Positions 39,661-53,373 of a DNA stretch of 64,000 bases are shown piece by piece (within the stretch, counting starts at the first letter, position 1; each line of letters begins with the position of its first letter). Position numbers and translations under genes: made by a program. This stretch comes from Anaeramoeba flamelloides (taxonomy: Eukaryota; Metamonada; Anaeramoebidae): assembly GCA_027625915.1 (NCBI GenBank), contig JANTQA010000044.1, positions 372,001 to 436,000 of the forward strand, given 5' to 3'. The notes beneath the pieces were generated by a model. That model had not been told where the DNA came from, made no database searches, and worked only from the letters and a program-made list of their open reading frames with translations.

Positions 39661-42600
39661 ATGTCTTTTTATCATTTAACTATTCAACAACCAACAAGTA
39701 TTTTTCAATCCACCAAAGGAAATTTTATTGAGAGCACCAAAGAAGATGTTGTCTCTTCAAGAGGCAGAATTCTTACACTTTATTCCTATTCACACAACTC
39801 CCTTATTGAAGTCTCAACAATCCAATTTTTTGGTTTTATTCGGGATCTATGCGTTGTTACAATGCCAGACGGAGAACAAGATCTTGTTGCAGTTACTACA
39901 GACGCGGGCTTTTTAAGTGTAATTAAATTTGATCAGAAATCCAAGTTGTTTGTCTGTGTCCACCAAGAACAAATCACAGAAAAAGGATTGAAAAGGAATT
40001 TACCAGGTTTTCGAATTTATTCAAAAAATAATCATCTTCTCCTGACTGCAGTCGAGCAATCGGCAATGGTTTTGGTTATTGAAAAGGCAAAAAATGGTTA
40101 TTCAATTAAGAAAAAGGTCTCTCACAAAACTTCACCAGAATGCTCCTTGTTGGTAAATGCTTGTTGGTTAAATACTTTTGATAATTTTCATTCATTTTAT
40201 ACTATCGAAATGGATTGTCAGAATTCTTTAGGTCAAAAAAGCCTAATTAAGTATCGTTTCGATCCAAAAATTTCCAAAATTATTGAAAAAAATAGAATTA
40301 CAATTGATCCTTCTTCAAATTTTTTAATTAATGGTAAGAAATATTTTCTTTTTTTTTTACTTTTTTTTTTTTTTTTTTTTTTTTATTTTTTTTTCGAGAC
40401 TTTTTTGTTTTTTTTTCAGAAGACAAAACAAAACAAAAAAATGTCTTAAAAAAAACAAGATCTTTAAAGTTTGCTATCAATAAAAACACTTGCATAATTT
40501 TATTTAAGTGACAAATGTCATAGATTTTTCGTATTTGACAACAAAAGTTAAAACAATTTATTAACGTATTTAAAACCTTTCATTCAAAAAGAAATTTTTT
40601 TCTTTTTCAAAATTTATCAAATCTCTTTATTGACAAGATTTTTACTTCGACTCAACTGTTAAATTTGAATCCTATTTTTTATGTTCTTAAATCATAAATA
40701 CCCCCAACACTGAATAATAATGAAACAATGAATGAAAAATTATAATTTAGAAAAAGAATTGAATCTATTAAATAAAACCGAGAAACACAATTTTGATATT
40801 TCTGATTAATTATTAATAACCCCCGATCTATTGTCTTATATTCCTCTTGTAGTTAATCCCAAGTTACTATTTGTTACAAAATAAACGGAACAAAATTTTC
40901 ATTCAACTAACAAAAAAATAATTTAAAAATCCTGTAAAATTTCAATTTTTTTATTTCTTAAAAGAAGCTTAAATTATTAATTTTCCATTTTATAATTGGT
41001 AGCTTTGATGATTTGTTTAATTTCTTGGGATGTGATTATTTTGGAAAGTTGAATGAAAATTTTGATCTTTTTATTTTACAATTAACAGTACATAGATTTA
41101 CATACAAGAAACTCGTTTTTCCAAAAAAGCTTTTTTTGTTCAGGTATTTGTTTGATCCATATATTTTCAAATAAATCTGAAAACAACAATAGAACTTTAA
41201 TCTAGATTCTGATTTAAGGAAAAAAGTACATTTTGCAAATTTTGAGTGCCACAGTTTATATGAAACTGAATAATTCAAATCATTTCTTTAACCAAAAACA
41301 TTAATATATTTTAATAAATATGAGAGTTTAAGATATATCCTAGTCTAAGATATTATATATCAAATTAAAAAATGGAAATCAAAAAAACCCAAAAAATTGT
41401 GCTTGAAAAAATATAAAAAAACATTTATTTCTTGATTTTATCTGTAACAATTGATACAATTACTTCTTCTTTACCTGACTTTATTTTTAATTCTTGTAAA
41501 GAAAAACTTTTGTTTGGAAAATTTTTGATTAACTTATTACTTTTTATTTCTAAATAATTTCCAAAATGAATTTAAAAATCCTATTTTCATTTAATTCCTC
41601 TAATTCTAGTTTGGTTTCAGAAAATAGGATTTTTTTTGAATCCCTCTTCCAGAAATTTAGATTTATTGGAAGAATTCGTTTGATTTTATAATTATTTATT
41701 TTTCGATTTAAATTGATAACTCAAAATAACTATTAATCTGATTTAATTTTTTTCTAAAATTTTCATTTATTTTGGGTTGAATCTTTTGTAACTGTTTTTT
41801 GATTCCAATAATTCAACTCCTTTATTTTGATTTTTGAAATAGTATTCTTTATTTGGGTATTAATTGATAAAAATATTTGAAAAAAGAATTCTTAAAAACA
41901 AATTTGTATAAATAAGGTTTTTTAGAAAAAATAATAAATAGTAATGGTTCGAGAAATCCAGGGCAATGGCTTGTTTAAATTCACCGAAATTAAGAGGATA
42001 AAGAAAACAAATCTTCGAAAATATACTTTGAATTTTTTTTTTTCATTCTTGATTTCAACAAATTTATCTGGAAAGGTGATCTTTCGTGTTTGGTCTTTTA
42101 AAAGAAAGATTTTTTTCAAATATTCACCTTCTCATGTCTGGTTTTTTGGTTTGTTCTTGGATTAATTTCAAGCATTCCACATAAACACATTTCTAGATCC
42201 AAAACCAAAAATTTAATAAAACCAAAATTTTAATCAAAAAAATGTTCAAAAAATTAAAGAACCAAGATTCAACTCTGATTTACTTTGGTTTCTTTTTCTT
42301 TTCACAAATAGAGCACCGAATGGTATTTTGGTTTACAAGTTTCAATATCCCTATGACACTCAAAAAATCTTTTTTAGTAATTTTGGCGTGATTAAAATTT
42401 TTATAAAATGGTAAAATGTACCTACTTACTTAATTCTTCATTTAGTTTTAAAAATTCAAGAAAAAAAACTGAAAAAAAACAATTATTTTTCAATTGCTTA
42501 ATGATAAATCTTGCTTTTTATTTTATTTATATACCTTAAATTTTAATTGGTTGACCTGACATTACATTTTTGGGGACTGTTTGATTTCCAATTTCCAAAA

Positions 42601-45600
42601 ATTTGGGCAATACCCAAAATCAAAAATAAGCAAAAAAACTCTGAATTTATTGTATTTTTACAAACTTAATATAAAATCACATTTAAGTAACATAGTATTA
42701 ATGTTTTTATAAGTAATCATTTTCATCCAAATAAAAGAAAAAAATATAAAACGAAAAAAATAAAAATTGGTGTGCCCAAAAATGACGAAACAAGCTAAAA
42801 AAAAATTTTATTGATAAATTTGTTGAAATTCCACCAACAATTGTTGATCGATCAAATGATAAGATACCATCAAGTAATTGTATGTGGATTTTTCTATTTA
42901 ACAAACTGAAAACTAACCTTCTATCAATCATTGAAAAAAAAATTCCCAGATCTAAAGAAACAGATTAAGTAACTCGAAAAAAGGAAATGAAAACAAAAAC
43001 AAAAAATACAAAAAATGAAATAGTTTGTAAAAACAATATTATTTCCAAATTGAATGCATAGTGTAGTATTGCTATTCTTTCGACTGTTTAAACTATGTCC
43101 AAATTTTTGGTATTTAGTTTAATTTGATACGTTTAAAAAATGTTTTTTGGATTGATTTTTTGATTTGAAAAAAATTTTAAAAATTTCATTTTTTTCATTT
43201 TCGATAAATACCTTAATATAACTGAGGACCCGAGTACAATGTACTTCTTTATTTGTAATTATAATCAATGGAAAAAACTAATAAAATGATTTTTATTCGA
43301 CGTTGATCTAGAAATTGGTTGAATTAATCAACAAGTAACTAATAATAAATGATTTTTCTTCTTTTTAAAAAAATTTCATAAAAAAAAAAAATCAAACCAA
43401 TTTTATTTTCCTTGAATCATATAACGTTAACCACCTTGAGAATTCGATTTAATACAGAGGAAAAATTAAAACTGAAACCATAAACAAAAACAAAATTTTC
43501 AAACTTTTAAATAATTCTCAAGAGCAACCTAAATTCAAAAAATGTGAAATTCACATAATTTTAGTTGTGATCATAGCTTCAAAGTACAAGCAAATTCAAA
43601 TACCAGTAATTAAAGTTTTTTAATTTTCGATACTTGAGAATCAAGATATATTTTTTCTTACTTTAATTTAATTCGTTATTTCTAAAAAAATTGATAAAAA
43701 AAAATGGTAAAAGTTATACATTTTAAAACTGAGAAAAATATCAATTGTTTCTTTTTTCTACATTTTTTTGATTATTTTTCAAAACCTATTGACATGAATT
43801 TCTCTTCAAATTATTAACATCTTATATGTCTTACTCTATGGAAATAATGTATTTTTTTGAAAATTTTGTTTTTATGGAAATCGATAACCGAAATTAGGTT
43901 AAAATATAGTTTAGTTCAACTCTTGATTCACTATTTGAGTTTAATAAACCTAAGAATATTTTATCTGAGAAATGAAAAAAAAAAAAAAATATTTTCGATG
44001 TTTTTATTATTTTTTAGTTTTTAAACTCAAAATAATTTAAAGATCAGTCAAAATGGTTGACAAATTTAACTTGTTTTTCTTGAGATTTGAAACAAATATT
44101 GAAAGAAGACATTTTTTTTTGTTAAAAAAAAATTTAATTGCGTCTCTTTACTGAAAAACAAACACAACTCACTTTTTTCTATACCAGTCGGGATAGACTC
44201 GCCACCTTAAACAAAACAATTTTTAAAACCCAAAATCAAAATTAAATTATTCTTTCTATGTCTTGAGAAAATGAACTTTGAGTCTTTTTTTAACTTTCTG
44301 TATTCAAAAAAAGATAAAATATAACTACTACCAAACGTTAAAGTTCGAAATGGTTTTCTTTTAAGTGTATTTGTTATTTTCCAAAACTCACTTGGTAATA
44401 AATAACCTTAAAAAGTAAATCTCTTGAATAAAAATAAGTACCACATCACCAATGCCTTTCGAAGATTTATTTTATTAATAAAAATTTTACTTTTTAAAAA
44501 AAACAATTAAATCCCAGATCCATTCCTAATCTCAACTAAATAACGTTTTATCCTTTAGAATTTGAAATTGAAGTGGTTTTTTTCCAAAATAAATTATTCC
44601 AAAAGAAATTATTCCAAAAAAAATAAATATATACCTTCTTATGTTTCTTAAAATTGTAGTATTTCAAAACCTTTCTTTTTCAGTACAAACCGATTTTGTA
44701 TAAATCTCCTCTGATCAAAAAACAGATTTCCTAAACTTTTTTAGCCTTGTTACATTCAAATTTCAACAATCACTCTTCATTCAATTCCAAATTATTAGGT
44801 TTTTATTTTTGTTTCCACAATAAATTAAAATATGTTTTAGTTTATTATCTTTGAATTTTTTTTTCTTTATTAGTTTATTGATGAACAATTCCCATTCATT
44901 TTTTAATATTCACATAAGAGTTAAATTTATTTATGGTATTTTGGCTGAAAATTCGAAAAAATAAAAAATACGAAATTTTAACAATACATATCACTAGTAT
45001 GATAAAATAAAATTGAAAATTCCAAGTTAGACAAAAATTTTACTTCAATTTTCATTTCATCCTTATTAATAGAGTTTATTCACAATATAATCAATATTCA
45101 AGTTCTTAAAAATATTGAGGCTGTTGTATTTATTGTTGTTAATAGTAGTACGATTTTGAAAGCCTCTAGTCGAGAAAAAAAGGTCTATATTGGGGTAAAA
45201 ATTATTAAATAGATGTGGCAATGAATTTTTGTTTAATTCAACTTTAGAATATTTTTTTGAATAGATAATAACTAATAGTTTTGAAAACACTCTTATCATC
45301 TAAAAAAACTCAAGTACAAAAAAAAAAAAATAACTGATGATAAATATTGAGTGTTCTTGGGTTTTCCAGAATTCAAAAGAATCAAGTAAAATCTATTAAT
45401 TTTACTCTATTCTTTTGAATTTTGGAAAAGCTAACGAAAGTGTCCTTAGAGTGTCGGCAAGTGCCGTAGAGTGCCTAGCTTTTCCAGAATTCAAAAGAAT
45501 AGAGAAAAATCTATATTATTTTACTATATTCTTTTGAATCCTAGAAAAGTTAACCACTGTTTTTTTTAATTTTTGAAATAAACCGAAAATTTCTTAAATT

Positions 45601-48600
45601 TTCTTTTCATTTCAAAAATTACAAAAAACCTAACCGAAATATCAAAAAAAAAAAATATTTTTTCCAATTTAAAATAACAAATAATACTTTAATAGTCAAA
45701 ATAATTGATTCCTTATTGAAAAGTTAAAAACCAGATTTCAAATACTTTTAAAATATAATAAAATGAAACTCTTAACTAAGAAAAAAAATTTTTAAATGTT
45801 TTATTAATAAATTTAAAAAAAATCTTAATAGAACATAGGATTTTTCAACTTAAATTGATAAATACCTTTAAAAATATTTTTTGATCCAAGATCTTTTATT
45901 AACCAATAGTGTTTATTTCAAGTGAAGTTATTAAAAAGTGTAAAATTAGCAAATGTTTAATTTTTTTTTGGATAAATTTTTTTATGATCATGATATGTAA
46001 AAAATTGATCAACTTTTCACAAAAAATTTCATTTATCTTAAAAAATATATTTAATATAAAAATTTACATTTTTGACTATTTTTTGTTGAAATTGGTAAAG
46101 CACTTAATTTCAAGGTATAAAGCCGACTTATTTCTTCAAAATAATATAAACAAAACAATTGTTTACGGAGTATTAGTATAAAAACAGAATAATAATAAAT
46201 CCCAATTCAAAATTAGTTACACCATACCAAAATTCAATTTTTGAAAAAAATTCTAATTTAAATTAATTATATGAGTTATACAACAATTAGAACCATTCTT
46301 AATAAAATGTAATCAATTATTTATCAATCTAATATTTCATAAAACAAAAAATAAATGATTATCAAGCATAATAAAAAAATACACTAACGAATGGAATTAG
46401 AACACTATAAGAAAAAAATGATTATTTTGAAAAATGTATCCAAACAACCAAAAATCTTTCCAAATTTAAATCAAGTTATTTTTTATTATGGCTTTAACTG
46501 TTTCAAAAATTTTGAAATTTTAGTTTATTTTGATGATGTAAATGTTTAAATTCATTTGAACAATCTTTTTTAATTTTTTTTTTTGCAACAAAATAATTAC
46601 GAAAAAAGCCTTTCTAAAAGTTTTAAAACCTTAATAATTTCTTTTTCTCAATAATTAAATAAATAAAACTAATTAATAATTTCTTTTTTTAAAAATCTTC
46701 AAAAATAAAAAATACAACAAACAAACAAAAAAAAAAAATTCATAATAGTTCCAAACAATATTAGTAATAAAAATAAATCAAATGATAATGAATGTCTTTT
46801 AATTTTTTCAGAAGGGAAAGTTACGTTTTTTAATAAAATGGAAAATGAAAAAACAATCTTAATTCCAATCAATAAAAATTATAGAAATGATCAAAAGGCG
46901 TTAAACATTAATTGTGGGATCTTTTGCTATTCAAAAAAAAAAACAGAAAAAGAATCTCTAATTTTTAAAAATTATTTTTTGATTCAAAATGATCTGGGTG
47001 ATTTATTTAAATTAACTGTAGTATTAAATAATAAAAATAATTTCAAATCAATTTCTATTGAATATTTTGATACTGTATCTGTTTCAACAAATTTAATATT
47101 TCTTGATCAAAAATTTTTGTTTGTTCCATCTAATTTTGGTTCTCATATTTTCTATCAAGTAAAAGATTGGGATATTAACGAAAATAAAGAATTATTTTTA
47201 CCGAATCAAGAATTAAAGCATTTAATTTATATTCATGAAATTGGAAGTATTTCCCCATTGATAAATTCAAAAATTTTACAAATTGAAAAACAATTATTCA
47301 ATAAAGACAAAGACAAAGAACGAGAACAAAAGCAAATGAACAAAAGAAAAGCAAAAAAAGAAAATGAAAATAAAAAAATAGAGATTGACATGGGAATGGA
47401 CTTTGAAAATGGAAATGAAAAGGAAAATGAAAAGGAAAAGGAAAAGGAAAATGAAACAGACAATATCACTGATGAGAATGAGAATGATAATGATAATGAT
47501 GATAATTATAAAGAAAAAACAATACCTAATTTATATTGTCTATCGGGGATCTCTAACAATTCAAGTTTACAAATTCTAGAATATGGTTTACCTGTTTCCG
47601 AAATGTCTGAATATGAAATCAATTCTGAAAATAAACCAATAAAAATATGGTCTGTAAGAACAAATAATTGTTCCAAATATCATGATTATTTTATTATTTC
47701 TTATTCAACAAAGACAGAATTATTACAAATTAAAGAAGGTAACGTATTTTCTGTTCTGGAAACAAATTTATTAGATTTAAATGTACAAACCTTGGAATGC
47801 AATTTAATGATTGATAATTCTTTTATTCAAATAACAAAAAATGGATTTAGACATTTAAAACATAATGGTAAAGTTGTTAATTGGAAAGTTTCAAGTAAAC
47901 AGGGCAGTGTTGAGCATTGTATTATAAACTCATCACAAATTATTTTGAATGTTGGGAATAAAAAAATAATCTATTTTGAATTAAATAAAAAGGGAGATAT
48001 GCCTGAAAAAAGCAATTTCCAATTAAATGAACAAATTTGTTCATTGAATTTTTTAATTAAAGAAAATTTTAAATTTATTAATACTGAGGATGAAGATGAG
48101 AGTGGGAGTGGGAGTGGGAGTGGGAGTGAGAGTGAGAACGAGAACGAGAGTGGGAATGATAATGATAATGATAAATATACTTTTCCTCTTTTAAAAATTA
48201 AAAATTATTCTAAAGAAAAATTAAATTATGATTTATATAAATCACCATTTTTAATTGTTGGAAATTTAAAAAATCAAATTATATTTTTTTCACTATTAGA
48301 AAACAAATTATTCCAAAATATGTTAACGATTGATTTAGAATCTTCAGCACAGTCAATTGAAATAATGGAAATACAAACAAATACCAATTTTAATACAAAT
48401 TTGAAAAAACAAGAAAATTCAACAGTATATTTTCTAAATATTGGTTTAGACAATGGCGAATTAATTCAATATCTTATAAATCCAAACTCGTCAATGGGGG
48501 ATTTAATAATCAATGAACCAAATGTTTTAAAATTAGGAGGAAAAAATTCAATAATTCAGTTATTTAAAATCCAATTCATGGGTGTAAATGCTATTATTGC

Positions 48601-50338
48601 AAAGGGGCTAGAAAAATCCTGGTTAATTTCTTATTTGGAATCCAATAATAAATTCAAGTTTACGCCTATTTGTTATCCAAATTGTGATCACTATTGCTTT
48701 TTTTCACAAAGGGGAATACCTGAAGGTGTTATTGCAATTGATTCAAATAAATTAAAAATTTTCATCATTGAGAAACTTTATAAAAATTTTTCAGAAACAT
48801 TTATTCCTTTAAATAATACTCCTAGAAAAATCGTTTCCCATCCAATTAATGGGATAATGTTTATATTACTTCGGGATCTTATTAAAAAAGCAAATAACCA
48901 ACAATCAAATATAAAATATATTCAAAAAAATGAAAAAGTAGAAGAAATGAAGATTGAAAAGGAAAAAGATGATGATAATGATGATGATGATGATGATAAA
49001 GATAATGGTGAACAGGATAATGAAGATAAGGATAAGAATAATGATGAAAGGAAGAATGAATATAATGAAATAAAACGTTTGAAAAATAAAAAGGATATCT
49101 GGAAATCAAATGTGGCAATTATTCATCCAAATTATCCGAATACTTTATTATTTCATGAATTTAAACAAAAAGAAGAAGTTGGTTTCAGTTTATCGATTTT
49201 AAAAAAATATGATGACTATTATTTAATTGTTGGCACTGCTGTTTCCGTCTCATTAATTCCAAGAAAATGCAAATTTGGAATATTAACAGTATATAAAATT
49301 ACAAAAAATATGGATTTAGAACTAATTACTAAAATTAAAGTAGAAGATATTCCATATTGCTTATATGTAGAAAAGGATTTCTTATATGCAGGCATTGGAT
49401 CAATTTTTAGAATTTATAAATTCAATGATGAAGAAAAATTAATTCAAAAGCAAGAATTTGCAAATAAACAAATTTTGAATTTTATTGTGTCACTTTCAGT
49501 TAAAAAAGATTTTATTATTGTTGGGGATTTATCAAAAAGTCTCTTCCTTTTTAAATATACAAAGGAAACTCATATTTTACGATTTGTTGCGAAGGATCCT
49601 CTCCCTAGATTTATTACAACACACTACAATGATAAAAAATTTTTATTTGGTGGTGACAAATTTGGAAATCTTTTCGTTTCTAAATTCCCCAAAGTAAATC
49701 CAAATTATAAATCAAAAAAATTAACTAAATCTAACAACAATAAAAAAGATGACCAAGATAATAATAATTTGAATAATTCAAAATCCAGTTTCCAGAAATG
49801 GAATATTGAAAATAGAAATATTGTAAATCCAATCAATATTGAAAATATTGCTAATTTTCATATTGGCGAAATGATTTGTTCAATTCAAAAAGCCTTTTCT
49901 CAAAATTTTTATTCTTACATTTATACAACAATTTTAGGCACAATTGGTTCCTTAATCCCTTTAAAATCGTTAAACGTTATTAATTCCAATACTGAAAATA
50001 ATAATGAAAGTATTGATTATGATTTGAATGATAATGAAGATGAAAATGATAATGAAGATGAATACGAAAATAAAGATAAAAACAATAATGATAATTTATT
50101 TATTTTTTTCACAAAATTACAATCACTGATACAGGAACAAATAAAAACCTTTTCAGGAAATGTGCATTCCCATTGGAGATCTTATTATTTAACTTCAAAA
50201 GGAATTATAGATGGGGATTTTTGTGAACTGTTTTTTACTTTAAATTTAAATCAACAAAAATTAATTGCAAATGAAATGGAATCTTCAATTTTAGAAATCT
50301 CTTCAAAATTACAAAAAATGAGGAATATTATCTTATAA
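39661..50338 (+). CDS. SF3B3: Splicing factor 3B subunit 3 (SAP130/Rse1)
   Basis: Exon 39661-40333 and exon 46812-50338, joined by a 6478 bp phase-1 GT-AG intron (donor GTAAGA, acceptor TTTTCAG), give 1399 residues. The join restores a Glu codon and the continuous segment FLINEGKVTFFNK. It aligns by eye with SF3B3 from end to end: start MSFYHLTIQQPTSI, VSSRGRILTLY, FGFIRDL, then YFDTVSVSTNLIFLDQKFLF, NDLGDLFKLTV, YLNIGLDNGELIQYLINP, FGGDKFGNLFVSKFP, and the end SHWRSYYLTSKGIIDGDFCE. This triple beta-propeller protein is a core part of SF3b in U2 snRNP and helps form the branch-site pocket (family knowledge). It is longer than the human protein (1217) because of four Asp/Glu/Asn/Lys-rich inserts near residues 414-460, 650-680, 940-977 and 1294-1319, which look like surface-loop expansions. 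No breaks in frame. Confidence 0.95.
41223..42426. mobile_element. R-alpha element, copy 2
   Basis: Aligns with 31016-32208: both start AAGTACATTTT..CAAATTTT and GAGTGC, both end GGTAAAATGTAC. Shared middle blocks include AAAGGTGATCTTTCGTGTTT. It lies inside the SF3B3 intron. Confidence 0.55.
42580..43119 (+). mobile_element. Tc1-like non-autonomous element, copy 2
   Basis: Same order of blocks as 5104-5635 (CCAAAAATTTGGGCA, AAGTAATCATTTTCATCC, CAACAATTGTTGATCGATC, CCAAATTTTTGG) and right end AGTT next to TA. The left end is less well kept. Confidence 0.6.
45355..45632. repeat. Palindrome array V (solo)
   Basis: Two GAATTC-type palindromes (45362-45426 and 45480-45548) separated by CTAACGAAAGTGTCC and GTGTCGGCAAGTGCC, then GTTAACCACTG and an AAATAAACCGAAAATTT palindrome, then CCTAACCG. 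There is no LINE tail beside it. Confidence 0.75.
45823..46000 (+). repeat. Dispersed repeat R-beta, copy 2
   Basis: Starts TCTTAATAGAACATAGG after an A-run. Matches 25634-25780 and the reverse of 945-1160, including GTGAAGTTATTAAAAAGTG. Confidence 0.5.
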
Positions 50339-53254
50339 TAAATCATTTTTTTTATTTATCATTAGATTTTTTTTTTTTTTTTTTAATTATTACTTTTTAC
50401 TATGGAAAAAATTTTTTTTTAATATTAACACAGTTTTTATTTTTTATTTAGATTATTAATATTGTTTTATCAAAACAATGAAAACGTATTCAAAATGAGA
50501 AACAAATGTCAAATCTAAATTTTCAAAATAACAAATTGTTTTAAAAATAATAAATTACAAACCCATAATGAAATTTTTTTTTTCTTCATAAATTAATTGC
50601 AAAACTAAACTTATTGCATAAAAAATTGTGACTATCACTTGAAAAAATAAATTGAAAAAAATATTAAAATTTATTATTTGATATTTAATGACAACTAATG
50701 ATTAAATTAAAGTAATACTTTTCATTTTAATGATCATTAGGTGATTTTTTAACAAAGGTAATTTTTTTTCTCAAAATTATCATTTTTTTTTTTGAATTAA
50801 TTGCTATTCACTTAAAAAATTGTTTTTGGACAACTCCTACTTATAAAATCAATTATTTATTTATTTTTTCAAAAGATAAAATATTTTTATTTAAGAACTT
50901 TTTTATAATTGCTTAAAAACATTTCAAGAATAATAAATAATGTTTCAAAAAAATTATTTTAAATATTACAAAAAACTTTATATTTGTAGAGTTTTTGAAT
51001 TATGGTTAAATTTGTTTATAAATTTAAGTAATTTTATTTATTTTTTAAGGAAATAGTATTTTTTAAAAATAAAATAATATATGTCCATACGACCGAAAAA
51101 CACTAAAAATGAAAAACTGATCAAATACTTTCCATTAATACAACTAAAAAACTAAATGAAAAAATAAAAATAAATAAAGTTTCAATTTAACTTTTTCTTG
51201 AAAACATTTTTTGCCAAAATGATTGAATTCAAACTTGAAATTATGTATATTTTTAGATACACTATCTTGTTTTAACTCATTTACTTGAACAGATTATAAA
51301 TTATGGGAATTTTCTTTTCACAAAAGGCACTAATTTGGTCCTCAAATTTTTTTTTTAGTTTTAAAAGGTAAAATTAAAAAAAAGGTAAACTAAAAAGATA
51401 AACTCTCAGAAAAAGCATTTTAATCGAATATATTAACTTATTCTTGGATTTCAAACTTTTCTCAACCCCAATTTTTCAAATAAAAATAAAAAAGTGCACA
51501 CTAATTTCAAAAAATATTTTTGATATTCAAAAGTTGAGAGTGTTTTTATTCTAAAAAATTTTATCCCTGTGTTTAATTGAATTAAGTTATAAACTTAGAT
51601 TTTGAAAAATATTAATCAAAAAAAATAGTGCTTAATTATATTAAGGGCATATTGGTAAGATTTTGAAAAAAAAATATTTGTTATTTGTGTTTTGGTTTAT
51701 GAAATGATTGAGTACACCCGATTTAATCAAATTATTGTTTCTAGTTTATTTTTTAAAAATCCAAAATTTATATGTATGCAATATAAAACTAAATAAAAGT
51801 AACTTATTATTTTTAATAAAAATTACAGTTAATTCTTGAAAATGGGGAAATATATTTTTAATTATATTTTTGAAAGTTTTGATTTTGAAAGAAAATATTG
51901 AATTTTGTGATTATTTTTAATAACTAATATTTCTATTCAAACATAAGACAATAAAAAAATAATTTAGACATAGATAATTTAATAAATGAATATTTGATAG
52001 AATTTTAACAAAATTTTATCAATTAAAAAGAGATCTATTAAACAAAAATTTTTATTCTTTATAATTTTAAAAAAAAGTATTTTCTGGTTTTCTGAAAAAA
52101 TGAAAAAAAAATTACCTAAGAATTATTGATTTTGAAAATTTTTTAAAAAAATTGTTTGATCTTATTCACAAGAATCAATCTAACAATTCAAATCTTTTTT
52201 GGAAAAAAAAAATGATTTTGAATTTGAGGATAAAATTACATAATTCTCCAAATAAATTCAAGAAAATTTTATTTTGAAAAATCGACTTTCATTATAGAAC
52301 AAAAACATAATTTCTAATTAAATTTTGTAAATGATACACAAAATTTTAATATTTATAACTATCTTCCTTGTAAAAAATACAAATATATTTCATTCGGTTG
52401 GAGAAATCAATTATTTTTTCTTTAACAAAAATAATTATTTAAAAACTGAAAAAAAAAGTTTTTTATGAATATTCCTCGTAACAAAGAAAAGTTATTCTTT
52501 AATAATGATGGAAATGGGAATAAAAGAGGTAAAATCATTTTATAATCAATAATAAAAAGAATACAATATTTTCTTTTACAGAAAAAAACCGAAAAATACA
52601 TTGGTCTGAACAAAAAAATTTTACTTTTATTGGTTTCGAAGTAGATTATAATTTTTTGACATTTTCAAAATTTGTAAGTACAGAACACAACCAAAAAATA
52701 TTTTAAAAATTTGTCTAGTTGTCTTAGAGTACTGATCCCTTAATAGTGAATTAAATAAGAATTTATTTTTTATTGAAATCGTATTTTCTGGGTGTAAGGC
52801 TAATAGATCCAAAGCTATTTAAGAATGAATTTTTATTTTTGGGTTGTTGAATATTGATAGATTTATTTCCCTTGTACCAATTAACTCAATGAATAAATTT
52901 TTCGAAAAGTACCAAATATCACCAAATCTAATTGAAATTTTCAATTGATAATTGACAAAAGACATTTTTTATAACTTATCTTCACATCGAATTAATCTTA
53001 CACTCTTCAATTCGGATTTTAGAAAAAAAAAATAATCTGTCAAAAAGTACCTTTTTGAACAACTATTAAAACCGATACCAAGCCAAAGATCGATCAACTA
53101 AGAACCAAAATAATAAGTCACTACACCCAACACAAGATAATCATTTTATAAATTTCAGGGATTGTAAACCTTAAATTAATGAAAATTCAAGACCCTTTAC
53201 TTTTTTCTACCACTTTCGAGGGTTGTTTCAACCAAAATTAACTTTAAATTCGAT
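50339..53254. other. Intergenic spacer
   Basis: About 2.9 kb of AT-rich sequence between SF3B3 and LRR copy B. Short frames on the minus strand (52422-52812) show no pattern. No repeats shared with the rest of the window were seen. Confidence 0.55.
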
Positions 53255-53373
53255 TCTAATAAAAAATAATATTCAAAATTCAATCTTTTTGAGTTTTCAT
53301 TTTTTTCTTTTTTTCCAAATTCCGAAAAAATATTTGTTGAAATTTTGATTTTCACACCAAAGCGAAATTTAAT

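Larger units (their letters stand above)
40334..46811 (+). other. 6478 bp first intron of SF3B3
   Basis: Contains R-alpha copy 2 (41223-42426), a Tc1-like element (about 42580-43119), palindrome array V (45355-45632) and R-beta (45823-46000). Stretches 43120-45350 and 46000-46811 are plain AT-rich DNA. A short block near 40855-40905 (ACTATTTGTTACAAAATAAA) recurs at 61091. Confidence 0.85.

Noticed and set aside
46838-50338. Separate 1166-residue gene
   Set aside because: It continues the SF3B3 alignment exactly from the exon ending at 40333, with a matching intron phase.
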